The notes below the pieces were generated by a model. It was not told the origin of the DNA, ran no database searches, and saw only the letters and a list, made by a program, of their open reading frames with translations. A DNA stretch of 64,000 nucleotides from Hyphomicrobiaceae bacterium (GTDB lineage: Bacteria > Pseudomonadota > Alphaproteobacteria > Rhizobiales > Hyphomicrobiaceae), in assembly GCA_020638055.1 (NCBI GenBank), contig JACKJH010000005.1:222373-286372 (forward strand), written 5' to 3'. Positions 36,772-45,289 of the stretch are shown piece after piece (positions within the stretch are counted from its first letter, which is position 1; the number at the start of each line of letters is the position of its first letter). The translations under genes and the position numbers were made by a program.

Positions 36772-39700
36772 ATGGATGCCTTGGTTTCCAAGAACGCTTT
36801 GACCGGCAGGCCCGCTCCCCTAGGCGCCACGTTTGATGGTGATGGCGTCAACTTCGCACTTTTTTCAGCCAATGCCACCCGCGTCGAGGTTTGCCTTTTC
36901 GGGCCGACAGGTCATATCGAAACTGCGCGCATCGAACTAGCCAACAAAACCGGAGATGTCTGGCACGGGTTTGTTCCCAACCTCCCGCTTGGCCAGCTAT
37001 ACGGCTACCGCGTGCACGGCCCTTACGATCCTGCGGCCGGCCAACGTTTCAACCCACATAAGTTGCTGGTCGACCCTTACGCACGCGAACTGCATGGCCA
37101 AATCGTCGACCATGATGCGAATTTCGCCTATGTGCGTGGTGCAGCCGATCAAGACTTGAGCTTCGACACGCGCGACAACGCAGCCTTCATGCCCAAGTGC
37201 GTGGTCATCGGCATGGAGCAAGAAATTGAAACAGGCACACGGCCGCTGACCCCGTGGGCTGAAACGATTATCTACGAATTGCACGTCGCCGGCATGACGC
37301 GGCGCCATCCCGATGTACCAGAAGCGCTGCGCGGCACGTTCGCGGGCCTGGCGAGCCAGCCGGTGATCGACCACATCAGCGCGCTCGGCATCACTGCGAT
37401 CGAACTTCTTCCCGTCTTTCCCTTCGCGAACGAACCGCATCTGGTTGAAAAAGGACTTACCAACTACTGGGGCTACAACCCCTACTCGTTCTTCGCCCCC
37501 GAACCTCGTTACGCAACGGCCTCAGCTCGGGCAGAGCTGCGCGCGATGGTGAGAAAATTTCACGACGCCGGTATCGAAGTTATCCTTGACGTCGTTTACA
37601 ATCACACCGGCGAAGGCTGGCACCTGGGCCCAACGCTGTCACTGCGCGGCATAGACAATTCCACTTACTACCGCCTGCAACCCGAAGCACCACGCTACTA
37701 CATTAACGACACCGGCTGCGGGAACACCCTCGCCCTCGACCGCAAACCTGTACTTGATCTTGCCACCGCCTCCCTTCGCCACTGGGTGGAGGACATGGGC
37801 GTCGATGGCTTTCGATTCGATCTTGCTGCCACACTGGCACGACGAGAAAACGGTTTTGACCAAAACGCCCCATTTCTTGAAGCACTGGCAAATGACCCGG
37901 TGCTTGCAGGCGTCAAGCTGATTGCCGAACCATGGGATATCGGGCCTGGTGGCTATCAATTGGGCGGCTTTAAAACTGGCACTTTCAGCGAATGGAACGA
38001 CAGGTATCGCAGCACCGTGCGCGCATTCTGGCGCGGTGACAGTGGACATCTGGGTGAACTCGGTGCCCGCTTGACCGGCTCGGCCGATCTTTTCTCGCAA
38101 CATCCCCTCGGCCCCCAGGCCAGCCTCAACTACGTTACCGCACACGATGGCTTCACGCTCTGCGACGTTGTCAGTTACTCTGAAAAACACAACGAGCGAA
38201 ATTGCGAGGATAATCGCGACGGCACCGATCACAACCTGAGCGCCAATTATGGTGTTGAGGGACCGTCGGTTGATCCGCAAATTCATCACCGGCGTGCGCG
38301 CCAGATGCGCAACATGCTTGCCACCGTGCTGTTCTCGCAAGGCGTGCCGATGCTGCTCGCAGGCGACGAAATCGGACACACGCAAATAGGCAACAACAAT
38401 GCCTATTGCCAGGATAACGAACTGTCATGGATCGATTGGTCTAGACTTGGGGAAGACCCGACCGCGCAGGCATTATTCAAGTTCACCGCCAAAGCCATTC
38501 ACCTGCGGCACCGGTTGCCGAATCTACGCCAGCAAAGTTTTCTAACCGGCACAGCTCTTCCCGATCACGAATTGAAGGATGCGTCATGGTGGTCGCCTGA
38601 GGGACGTGAGATGACGGCTGCCGATTGGCAGCTTGATTTCGCACGCACCATTGGCCTTCACATTGCCGGCCTTGATGGACTGCAAGACAGCGAAGGCGAT
38701 TTGCATGCGCATCTGCCAGTGACAACCGCCGCCGATGATCCTGGCCATCAGCTCATTCTGATCAACGCACATGCCGATGAAGTGCCCTTCCAATTGCCTC
38801 CCACCGCATGGGGCGAGCGTTGGTATGTCATGCTTGACACGCACGACACGTCGGCACGGGCTGAAACGCAGTATCCTGCCGGTTGTGTTTATGTGCTGCC
38901 GGGCCAAAGCCTGGTTCTTCTTTCGACAAGCAACCCGCCTGTTGAACCCAATGCGCAAGTGCCCGACAATGCATCACAACGCATCTCACGCCACCGCACC
39001 CGAAGTGTTGAGGACGCGACACTTGATCGTTTAAGCACTCTGGCGGGCCTTGACCTGTCCTATTGGGATCTCAAGGGACGCGAATGCAAGGCGTCTTACC
39101 ACACCAAACGTGCGCTTCTCGGCGCCATGGGTTTTGCAACCGGAACCGAAGGTGAAGCACGCGATGAATTGCGCCAGCTTGAAAACCGAGACTGGACACG
39201 TCTGCTTCAACCGGCGACCGTTTTGCGCACGCTGGAAAATGGTGAACCCGGCGTCGTTTCGCTAAATCTACCCGCACACCTGGCTGGAAAACCGCTTACA
39301 TGGCGTATCGCGCTTGATGATGGAGACGTGCGCTGCGGCAAACTCCAACCTCGCAACCTTGCAACTCTTGCCGCTCGCCGTGTGAATGGCACCGATACGT
39401 TCCGGCTCTCTTGGCCGTTGCCCCCCAGCCTGCCCTGGGGCATGCATGAATTGCAGGTTGAAATCGGCGCACAACGCAGCCGCAGCATGCTCATAGTGGC
39501 ACCGCCACACGCCTTCAGGCCCGATTGGTTGAAGGCTGGTGAACGCAAATGGGGACTAGCCTGCCAGTTATACGGGCTACAAGAAGCAACCTCGCAAACG
39601 TCGTACTTCAACGCTGGCATCGGTAATCTCACAAACCTTTCGCAGCTTGCTTCCAACGTTGGCGCGAATGGCGGCGCGGCAGTGGGCATCAATCCATTGC

Positions 39701-41196
39701 ATGCGCTGTTCATGTCCGAGCCGCAGCGCGCAAGCCCGTATTCGCCTTCAAGCCGCCTGTTCCTCAACCCGCTTTATCTTGACATCACGGCCATACCGGA
39801 ATTTTCCAATTGCGAGAACCCAGCAACTCTAATGGCTGCAACGCAAGGCCATGCGGCCCCGTCCGACCTGGTGGACTATCCCTCCGTTGCCGCCACCAAA
39901 CTAGTGGCGCTCAAGGCGCTCTTTGCTCAATTCAACAAGGCACAAGGCAACGGTTCGCACAGTGCCCGGCTGACGGACTTTGATGCATTTATCAAAGACC
40001 GCGGCAAGCCACTGCACGACCTTGCCACCTTCCAGGCTCTTGAAGAGCATCAGGGACCACCAGCAACCTGGCCGGATGGTTTTCGCCAATGCGACATGCC
40101 CACCGTTCGAGAGTTTCAAGACCAGCACACTGACCTGTGCCGGTTCTACCAATACCTGCAATTTGAAGCCGACCGCCAATTGGCACTGGCAGCCCAACAA
40201 GCGCGCACCAGCGGCCTGGCCATCGGCCTTTATGGCGACTTTGCCGTGGGCGCTGCACCAGACGGCGCCGAGGTCTGGTCCAATCCTAAGTCCTTCGCGC
40301 GCGCCTGCGTGTTCGGCGCTCCGCCCGATCCTTTCTCCGATGAGGGGCAGGACTGGGGCATGCCACCATTAAACCCGCACCACATGTCTGAGACAGGCTA
40401 CCAGGGCTTTGCCGCACTCCTCCACGCCAACATGCGCCACACCGGAGCACTGCGGCTCGATCACGTCATGTGGCTTGAGCGCATGTTCTGGATTCCCCAT
40501 GGTGGTACGGCAAAAGACGGTGCTTACGTGCGCTATCCTCGCGACGACCTGCTTGGTGTACTCGCATTGCAAAGCCAGCGAAATAAGTGCCTGGTCGTGG
40601 GAGAGGATCTCGGCACCGTGCCAGTCGGTTTCCGCGAACGCATGGAGCCCGAATGCGTTCTCTCCTACCGGTTTTTGCGCTTTGAGCGCTTCCCCGACGG
40701 CCTCTTCCAGCGTCCTGAGACCTACCCTCGCGTCGCACTTGCCACACCCGCCTCGCACGATTTGGCCACGCTACGCGGCTTTTGGTTGGGACGCGATATC
40801 GAGGCAATGGAGCGCGCGGGACTGATCTGTGACGCCGAAGCTGCAAACCTGCAATCGAACCGCGCTCGCGAACGCGTTCAGCTTGTTGCAGCGCTTGTTG
40901 ACCAGCACAGTCTGGCCGCTGACTTCTCTACCGACAAATTGCTTTCAGACCAGGACATGGAAGCCCTGACTGATGGCGTGCACCGGTTTCTTGGCCGGAC
41001 CCCGTCGGCGTTAATAATGGTCAATATAGAGGACCTGGCCGGCGTAGAGCACCAAGCGAACCTGCCAGGCACCGTCGATCAGTATCCCAATTGGCGCCAG
41101 CGCCTGCCACGCAACTTGACGCCGGAGGATCTCCACCGCCGGCTCAAACAGACAGCGCTTATTCTAGCTGGACAAATAACCTCTCCCGGCAATTGA
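36772..41196 (+). CDS. Fusion: glycogen debranching enzyme GlgX + 4-alpha-glucanotransferase MalQ
   Basis: A 1474-residue protein that joins two enzymes normally encoded apart. Residues 1-720 are GlgX (GH13 with CBM48): start LTGRPAPLGATFDGDGVNFALFSANA, then nucleophile Asp350 in DGFRFDLA, acid Glu386 in LIAEPWD, and the Asp in TAHDGFT near 459. After a linker (about 720-750) residues 750-1474 form MalQ (GH77) with RLDHVMW (Asp near 1230), VVGEDLGTVP (Glu near 1278) and ATPASHDLATLRGFW. GlgX removes short branches; MalQ recombines the released maltodextrins, so fusion would channel them. ATG 36772 was chosen because AGGTGGAA lies seven bases upstream; an in-frame GTG at 36754 is the alternative. 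One continuous frame, no stop or shift. Confidence 0.92.
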   Translation: MDALVSKNALTGRPAPLGATFDGDGVNFALFSANATRVEVCLFGPTGHIETARIELANKTGDVWHGFVPNLPLGQLYGYRVHGPYDPAAGQRFNPHKLLVDPYARELHGQIVDHDANFAYVRGAADQDLSFDTRDNAAFMPKCVVIGMEQEIETGTRPLTPWAETIIYELHVAGMTRRHPDVPEALRGTFAGLASQPVIDHISALGITAIELLPVFPFANEPHLVEKGLTNYWGYNPYSFFAPEPRYATASARAELRAMVRKFHDAGIEVILDVVYNHTGEGWHLGPTLSLRGIDNSTYYRLQPEAPRYYINDTGCGNTLALDRKPVLDLATASLRHWVEDMGVDGFRFDLAATLARRENGFDQNAPFLEALANDPVLAGVKLIAEPWDIGPGGYQLGGFKTGTFSEWNDRYRSTVRAFWRGDSGHLGELGARLTGSADLFSQHPLGPQASLNYVTAHDGFTLCDVVSYSEKHNERNCEDNRDGTDHNLSANYGVEGPSVDPQIHHRRARQMRNMLATVLFSQGVPMLLAGDEIGHTQIGNNNAYCQDNELSWIDWSRLGEDPTAQALFKFTAKAIHLRHRLPNLRQQSFLTGTALPDHELKDASWWSPEGREMTAADWQLDFARTIGLHIAGLDGLQDSEGDLHAHLPVTTAADDPGHQLILINAHADEVPFQLPPTAWGERWYVMLDTHDTSARAETQYPAGCVYVLPGQSLVLLSTSNPPVEPNAQVPDNASQRISRHRTRSVEDATLDRLSTLAGLDLSYWDLKGRECKASYHTKRALLGAMGFATGTEGEARDELRQLENRDWTRLLQPATVLRTLENGEPGVVSLNLPAHLAGKPLTWRIALDDGDVRCGKLQPRNLATLAARRVNGTDTFRLSWPLPPSLPWGMHELQVEIGAQRSRSMLIVAPPHAFRPDWLKAGERKWGLACQLYGLQEATSQTSYFNAGIGNLTNLSQLASNVGANGGAAVGINPLHALFMSEPQRASPYSPSSRLFLNPLYLDITAIPEFSNCENPATLMAATQGHAAPSDLVDYPSVAATKLVALKALFAQFNKAQGNGSHSARLTDFDAFIKDRGKPLHDLATFQALEEHQGPPATWPDGFRQCDMPTVREFQDQHTDLCRFYQYLQFEADRQLALAAQQARTSGLAIGLYGDFAVGAAPDGAEVWSNPKSFARACVFGAPPDPFSDEGQDWGMPPLNPHHMSETGYQGFAALLHANMRHTGALRLDHVMWLERMFWIPHGGTAKDGAYVRYPRDDLLGVLALQSQRNKCLVVGEDLGTVPVGFRERMEPECVLSYRFLRFERFPDGLFQRPETYPRVALATPASHDLATLRGFWLGRDIEAMERAGLICDAEAANLQSNRARERVQLVAALVDQHSLAADFSTDKLLSDQDMEALTDGVHRFLGRTPSALIMVNIEDLAGVEHQANLPGTVDQYPNWRQRLPRNLTPEDLHRRLKQTALILAGQITSPGN

Positions 41197-41213
41197 GCGC
41201 TAGCCGAATGGTT

Positions 41214-41257
41214 CCGATATCGCGCACGGCGCTATAGAGCGTCGTGCGCGATATCGG
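41214..41257. repeat. Dispersed palindromic repeat, copy 2
   Basis: 20-base arms (41214-41233, 41238-41257) complementary at 19 positions around a 4-base loop. The core GCGCACG and the flanking GATCATTCTG are shared with the copies at 8819 and 44039. It sits 18 bases after the glgX-malQ stop codon and would fold strongly in that transcript. Confidence 0.82.
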
Positions 41258-41390
41258 GATCATTCTGCCGCGGCGAATTTGGTCCAAGATCAAGCCGGCC
41301 GGCGCCGGACGTAGCGGCGTTACGATCAAGACGGACGGCGAAGGAATTGGGCCAAATTCGTCCGGCCCTTACGCTTTCCAAGCGGCGCGC

Positions 41391-41511
41391 GGCCGACCGC
41401 TGCGTCGGGCGGCTCAACCGTAGACCACCGCTACGCTTTTCGCCTCCCTCCTTGCGGGTCGATCTCGCCCCAGCGCGATGACGGCCGTGCCCTCGTGAGA
41501 AAGGCGGGCTA
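41391..41511. repeat. 121-base direct repeat, left copy
   Basis: Nearly identical to 41660-41780 (a handful of substitutions). Both end with the GTGAGAAAGGCGGGC end of the hairpin repeat. Confidence 0.85.
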
Positions 41512-41650
41512 GCCCGCCATTCTCACGATGGTATGGCCGGCACGGAGGTGAAAATGATGACAGGCTAGGAGAGCCGTGTAGCTCGATGTGGTGCATCGGG
41601 CAAGCGGCACGACGCAGACTGTCATCATTTTCACCCCGCCCTGCGGGTCG
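41512..41650. repeat. Long hairpin repeat, copy 2 (left part)
   Basis: Matches 19756-19900 over about 140 bases with few changes (CTCACGATGGTATGGCCGG, GTGGTGCATCGGGCAA, GTCATCATTTTCACCCCGCC). The right part of the element is separated by the second 121-base copy, which supplies the closing GTGAGAAAGGCGGGC. Confidence 0.85.
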
Positions 41651-41659
41651 CGCTGGCGC

Positions 41660-41780
41660 GGCCGACCGCTGCGTCGGGCGGCTCAACCGTAGACCACCGC
41701 TACGCTTTTCGCCGCCCTCCTTGCGGATCGATCTCGCGCCAGCGCGATGACGGCCGTGCTCTCGTGAGAAAGGCGGGCTA
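41660..41780. repeat. 121-base direct repeat, right copy
   Basis: Second copy of 41391-41511. Together the two copies bracket the hairpin repeat, suggesting duplication by recombination or a composite element. Confidence 0.85.
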
Positions 41781-41965
41781 AGGGCTGGTGAAATTGAACG
41801 GAAAGCTCTAAACTTTTGCAGGCTGGTTGCGCACCGGCTGGTTTTTAGTCCTTTTTGTGACTGCAATCGGTAATTCACCGCCGCAAACCTGCCGTTGCGG
41901 CTCCGCTTAATGCTGTGTTCTGAGGCAAAAGTCTCGGTTGCGAATGTAAACGGTGGATCGCCGAA

Positions 41966-42865
41966 ATGGCAAAATCCGACAAAAAAGACAAAAAGCTGAA
42001 AAAACTCCGCAAGAAAATTAACAGCATGCCGCAAAAGCTTAACGGCAGCGGCAAAGGTAACGTCACACCACATTTCTTTCGCAAATTGAGCCTTTTCCAC
42101 GACCTGTCGGAAAAGCAGATTTCACATATCCAGGCCATGGAAAGCCGCCACGTGGCCATGCCTGCTGGAACTGACATCATCAGCGCGGGCGAGAAATACA
42201 CTGACGTTTATGTTTTGAACGAGGGTTGGGCTGTCCGTTACCGCATTCTGCCTGATGGCAGCCGGCAGATCGCCAATTTCATTCTTCCCGGCGACTTCAT
42301 GTGCCTGAACGCCTGCATTTTCACAGAGGCGGATTTCAACATCACAACGATAACGCCGGTGCGCGTGTCGCAGTTTCCAACCTGCGAGGTGGTCCAGCTC
42401 ACCGAAAAACACCCCCTCATGTGCGCGGCCATGTTCTGGTCCAACGCCCGCGAGGAATCTATCATTATCGAACATCTCGCCAGTGTTGGCCGTCGCACCG
42501 CATATAGCCGTGTCTCTCACCTGATCCTAGAGTTGTGGCGCCGCCTCGAAATGATCGGTCAGGTCGAAAAACATGGAAATGGCAGCTCGGGCTCATTCCA
42601 TCTGCCACTCACCCAACAACTTATTGCAGACTGCCTCGGTCTCAGTTCCATTCACGTCAATCGCACCTTGCGCGCCCTGGAAGAAGACGGTTTCGTGATC
42701 TGCGAGCGCAAAGACGGTGTGAGGTTGCTGCGCATAGCCGACATTGAAGGACTCACCGAAGCATCGGCCTTCGACGACGAGTTCCTACGGGCCACACCGA
42801 TTCCAACACATACCAGCCGGCTTCTGGAAGAAGTCGAGCGCCGCCGCAGCCAGTTTTCTGAATGA
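41966..42865 (+). CDS. Crp/Fnr-family transcriptional regulator
   Basis: A 299-residue regulator. A Lys-rich start (about 1-25) precedes a cyclic-nucleotide-binding fold (residues 40-160: IISAGEKYTDVYVLNEGWAVRYRILPDGSRQIANFILPGDFM). The C-terminal winged helix carries LTQQLIADCLGLSSIHVNRTLRALEEDGFVI, the Crp recognition helix with the Fnr-like VNRTLR. No four-Cys Fnr cluster is seen, so it is not a classic oxygen sensor. Such short-arm Crp/Fnr proteins are common in Rhizobiales. It precedes glk by 52 bases, suggesting co-transcription. Confidence 0.88.
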   Translation: MAKSDKKDKKLKKLRKKINSMPQKLNGSGKGNVTPHFFRKLSLFHDLSEKQISHIQAMESRHVAMPAGTDIISAGEKYTDVYVLNEGWAVRYRILPDGSRQIANFILPGDFMCLNACIFTEADFNITTITPVRVSQFPTCEVVQLTEKHPLMCAAMFWSNAREESIIIEHLASVGRRTAYSRVSHLILELWRRLEMIGQVEKHGNGSSGSFHLPLTQQLIADCLGLSSIHVNRTLRALEEDGFVICERKDGVRLLRIADIEGLTEASAFDDEFLRATPIPTHTSRLLEEVERRRSQFSE

Positions 42866-42917
42866 CACGTCAAAGACGCGCACCTCATGCTTCTGAAGCC
42901 GCCACAAAGATAGCCGC

Positions 42918-43850
42918 ATGACTGGATGGCGTCTGGTTGCCGATGTCGGTGGAACAAATGTGCGCTTTGCACGCGCCGATAAATTCGGCTGCCTTGAAAA
43001 CGTCTTATCCCTGCCCAGCAATGCCTACACAAGTTTTACACACGCGCTGCGATCATATTTAGAGCAGGCTGGCGCGCCCCCCAACTGGAACGCATGCGCG
43101 ATTGGCGCCGCCGGCCCCGTAGATGGGTCTAAGGTTACGCTGACAAACCGGGCATCCTGGAGCATCAGCGCTGACGAGGTGAGCACCACCCTGGCAGGTG
43201 CGCCCGTCACCATTGTCAATGATCTGGAAGCGGTGGCCGCCGCCCTGCCGCACTTGCACAAAAACGAGGTGACCTGCCTTCGCGGCCCGGAGCTTTTGAG
43301 CCCTCCGCAAGCACCAATGATTGCGATCAACGTCGGCACAGGCTTTGGCGCAGCCGTCATTAGCGTCGACAAACACACCGGAACCTGGACAACGCATGCC
43401 AGTGAAGCTGGGCATATGACGCTGGCAGCCGCTACCCTTGAGGAAATGGACCTGCTTGGGGTTTCACAATCGGCAAACTCATTGGAAAGTTTCCTATCAG
43501 GCTCTGGCGTTTGCCGCCTGTATCAGCACTTGTCGGGAAACACCAATGCAATCACCGCTGCGGAAATCTTTGCCCGTGCTGGCGACCCACAGGCTGATAA
43601 GGTCGTGCAAATCACTACAAGCGTCTTAGCGCGCGTCACCGGCGACCTTGTGCTTGCCACCGGCGCGTGGGGCGGCGTCTTCTTTTGCGGTAGTGTCGCC
43701 ACTGGTTGGGCACGTCTGGCCGATCAGAGTGCCTTCAGACTGGTTTTTGAAAACAAGGATGCGATGCGATTGCGCATGCAGAACGTGCCCACTGGACTTA
43801 TCGTCCGTCACGACGTGGCACTCTTCGGGCTGGCAAAACTTGAATTATGA
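42918..43850 (+). CDS. glk: Glucokinase
   Basis: A 310-residue bacterial glucokinase that phosphorylates glucose to glucose 6-phosphate. Phosphate-binding LVADVGGTNVRFA at the start; sugar pocket AIGAAGPVDGSKVTLTN and TIVNDLEAVA with the catalytic Asp; INVGTGFGAAVI, and the EAGHMTLA motif with Glu and His contacting glucose. A C-terminal FCGSVATGW fits. With glgB and the GlgX-MalQ fusion it forms a sugar storage/mobilisation block. Confidence 0.92.
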   Translation: MTGWRLVADVGGTNVRFARADKFGCLENVLSLPSNAYTSFTHALRSYLEQAGAPPNWNACAIGAAGPVDGSKVTLTNRASWSISADEVSTTLAGAPVTIVNDLEAVAAALPHLHKNEVTCLRGPELLSPPQAPMIAINVGTGFGAAVISVDKHTGTWTTHASEAGHMTLAAATLEEMDLLGVSQSANSLESFLSGSGVCRLYQHLSGNTNAITAAEIFARAGDPQADKVVQITTSVLARVTGDLVLATGAWGGVFFCGSVATGWARLADQSAFRLVFENKDAMRLRMQNVPTGLIVRHDVALFGLAKLEL

Positions 43851-43873
43851 TCGCCATGCGATGCCGACGGCTA

Positions 43874-43921
43874 GAGCATGTTCAGCCGAAGTGTACGCGG
43901 TTCGGCGTGAAGAACATGCTC
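43874..43921. repeat. Intergenic palindrome after glk
   Basis: Arms GAGCATGTTC at the left and its complement at the right, with inner CCGAA/TTCGG pairing. It starts 23 bases after the glk stop and is of a kind found many times in Rhizobiales genomes. Confidence 0.7.
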
Positions 43922-44038
43922 AAAATAAAAGAAAATAGAGCGCGTTAGCGATTCCATGAAAAGTGAACGCGATCTAGAGCATTTTCCGAGGAAGTGGATA
44001 CCGGTTTATCGAAGAAAATGCGACCAGACCAAAAAGCC

Positions 44039-44060
44039 AGAGCGTCGTGCGTCATATCGG
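44039..44060. repeat. Dispersed palindromic repeat, single arm
   Basis: One arm of the family at 8819 and 41214 (core AGCGTCGTGCG) followed by the same GATCATTCTG. No partner arm is next to it. Confidence 0.65.
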
Positions 44061-44394
44061 GATCATTCTGTTTCTCAAGCGACGCTGTGGAGCGGTGCCC
44101 ACGCCTTGGCGGCATAATCAGCACATCTTATTCCCACTCGATAATTTTGGGTCAACCTAGTGCATTGAAAAATAATGAGAAAATATTTTTTCGCATATCG
44201 AGATACCGTCTAGGCTACCGTCAGAAAAGTTCGATCTTGAAATTATTGAACTTTTTGGGCTAGCAATGAAGTTCGACATTTCGCCATCTATCGCTGGAGG
44301 CGGGAACTGCCGGCAGTTTGGCATCGACTCGGTAAATGTGCTCGATGAAACAGGATTATACCGTCACGGTCCTTGGTTGGCCATCCTCTCCAAT

Positions 44395-44925
44395 CTAACC
44401 AAAACCCGCGGCAACGGTTTCGATGGGCAGGAACAGCGTCCGGCTGTCCTCGGGATATTCTATGAACTCCGCGCAGCGCAGATAGAAGCGTTTGGCCGCC
44501 CCATCCTTCGCTTGCACCATCACCGCCCCGATGCCGATGCTTTGCGAGGCCAGCGCGATCCGCCGCAGCGCGTCCGACAACAAGTCCGCGCCGAGGCCCT
44601 TGCCCGCATGGTCGAGGCTAACGGCGAGCCGCCCGATGATCGAAACCGGAATCATGTCGGGTGCGTTGCGCCGCACCTTGCCGGGAGCTGCGCCCCGCTC
44701 AACCGATCCCGCCGAGATGCAGAAATAGCCGACAACCCGATTTCCCGCGCACACGACGTAGGTGCGCGAGAACCGGCTTTCGTTCTTCAAGGCCCGGTGC
44801 CGCAGCCAGTCGTTCAGTGCAGGCTCGCCGCAGTCGAACGCGGAAAGATCATGCTCCGCCGTCAACGGAACGGGGGCAGACAGTCGCGGGTCGGGATGAT
44901 CCGGCAAGTCGTCTATTTCTGCCAT
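44395..44925 (-). CDS. GNAT-family toxin (TacT/AtaT-like acetyltransferase)
   Basis: A 176-residue N-acetyltransferase. The start PVPLTAEHDLSAFDCGEPALNDWLRHRA and the acetyl-CoA site RLAVSLDHAGKGLGADLLSDALRR are characteristic of GNAT toxins that acetylate the amino group of aminoacyl-tRNAs and block translation. The C-terminal AAKRFYLRCAEFIEYPEDSRTLFLPI holds the conserved FY. It overlaps the DUF1778 antitoxin gene by 13 bases, the standard layout. The pair sits at the junction between core chromosome and mobile region. Confidence 0.92.
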   Translation of the reverse strand: MAEIDDLPDHPDPRLSAPVPLTAEHDLSAFDCGEPALNDWLRHRALKNESRFSRTYVVCAGNRVVGYFCISAGSVERGAAPGKVRRNAPDMIPVSIIGRLAVSLDHAGKGLGADLLSDALRRIALASQSIGIGAVMVQAKDGAAKRFYLRCAEFIEYPEDSRTLFLPIETVAAGFG

Positions 44926-45254
44926 GCCGGGGTCCGGCGCAGCAGCGCCTTGAGCTTCGGTCCCGGCGCGGGCGGATTGTCGAGCGCCTGCATGAAGGCG
45001 TCGTAGCGTTCGGAGTCCAGCGTGAACAAACGCTGATCGAGCAGCACATCCACCGCTTGCCGCCGTGCGCTTTCCACCATGAACTCGGTGCGCGTCTTAC
45101 CAAGGACCGCCGCCGCATCGTCGATGAGCTGGCGAGTGGTAGACTCGATCCGCAGGTTGATGCTGCCCTTGGCGTCGGCCACAGAGGCGCGCGCCGCGAC
45201 GGCAGCAGTCGCAGAACGGGAAGATTCGGGCGGGGCGGGACGTGTTTTTGCCAT
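44913..45254 (-). CDS. DUF1778 antitoxin of the GNAT toxin
   Basis: A 113-residue antitoxin with ribbon-helix-helix DNA-binding domain (SINLRIESTTRQLIDDAAAVLGKTRTEFMVESARRQA, about 35-70) and a toxin-binding C-terminus (RYDAFMQALDNPPAPGPKLKALL). The N-terminal 30 residues are Ala/Ser/Arg-rich and longer than usual. It neutralises the acetyltransferase and should repress its own promoter. ATG 45254 is chosen because a good promoter lies right before it; an in-frame GTG at 45281 would overlap that promoter. Confidence 0.9.
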   Translation of the reverse strand: MAKTRPAPPESSRSATAAVAARASVADAKGSINLRIESTTRQLIDDAAAVLGKTRTEFMVESARRQAVDVLLDQRLFTLDSERYDAFMQALDNPPAPGPKLKALLRRTPAWQK

Positions 45255-45260
45255 GATCGG

Positions 45261-45289
45261 AATATGGATGTTTGTATCCACACTGTCAA
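45261..45289 (-). promoter_or_regulatory. Predicted sigma-70 promoter of the toxin-antitoxin operon
   Basis: On the minus strand a perfect -35 box TTGACA (45289-45284) is followed after 17 bases by CATATT (45266-45261). Transcription would begin close to the antitoxin ATG at 45254, giving a leaderless message. The short inverted repeat GGAT-N6-ATCC (45278-45265) overlaps the spacer and the first base of the -10 box, and could be the operator. Confidence 0.5.

Larger units (their letters stand above)
41197..41965. other. Repeat-filled intergenic region between glgX-malQ and regulator gene
   Basis: No gene is supported over 769 bases. It consists largely of repeats: a 44-base palindrome at 41214, two 121-base direct copies at 41391 and 41660, and between them a second copy of the hairpin repeat of 19.75 kb. 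The promoter of the Crp/Fnr gene should lie in the last 180 bases, which show no clear boxes. Confidence 0.7.
43851..44394. other. Repeat-rich region at end of core chromosome
   Basis: No supported gene. It holds several Rhizobiales-type intergenic palindromes: GAGCATGTTC...GAACATGCTC (43874-43921), a second around 43937-43978, and GCATTTTC...GAAAATGC near 43979-44020, followed by the single palindrome arm at 44039. The rest is AT-richer and shows nothing definite. Confidence 0.6.

Noticed and set aside
37639..38385. A 248-codon open frame antisense to the GlgX part
   Set aside because: It lies wholly within a long conserved gene and has no recognised sequence.
41391..41780. A CRISPR array
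   Set aside because: The repeats are long (121 bases), only two, and enclose a second repeat; no short regular repeats or cas genes exist.
43994..44263. An 89-codon open frame after glk
   Set aside because: It runs across palindromic repeats and AT-rich DNA with no likeness to any family.
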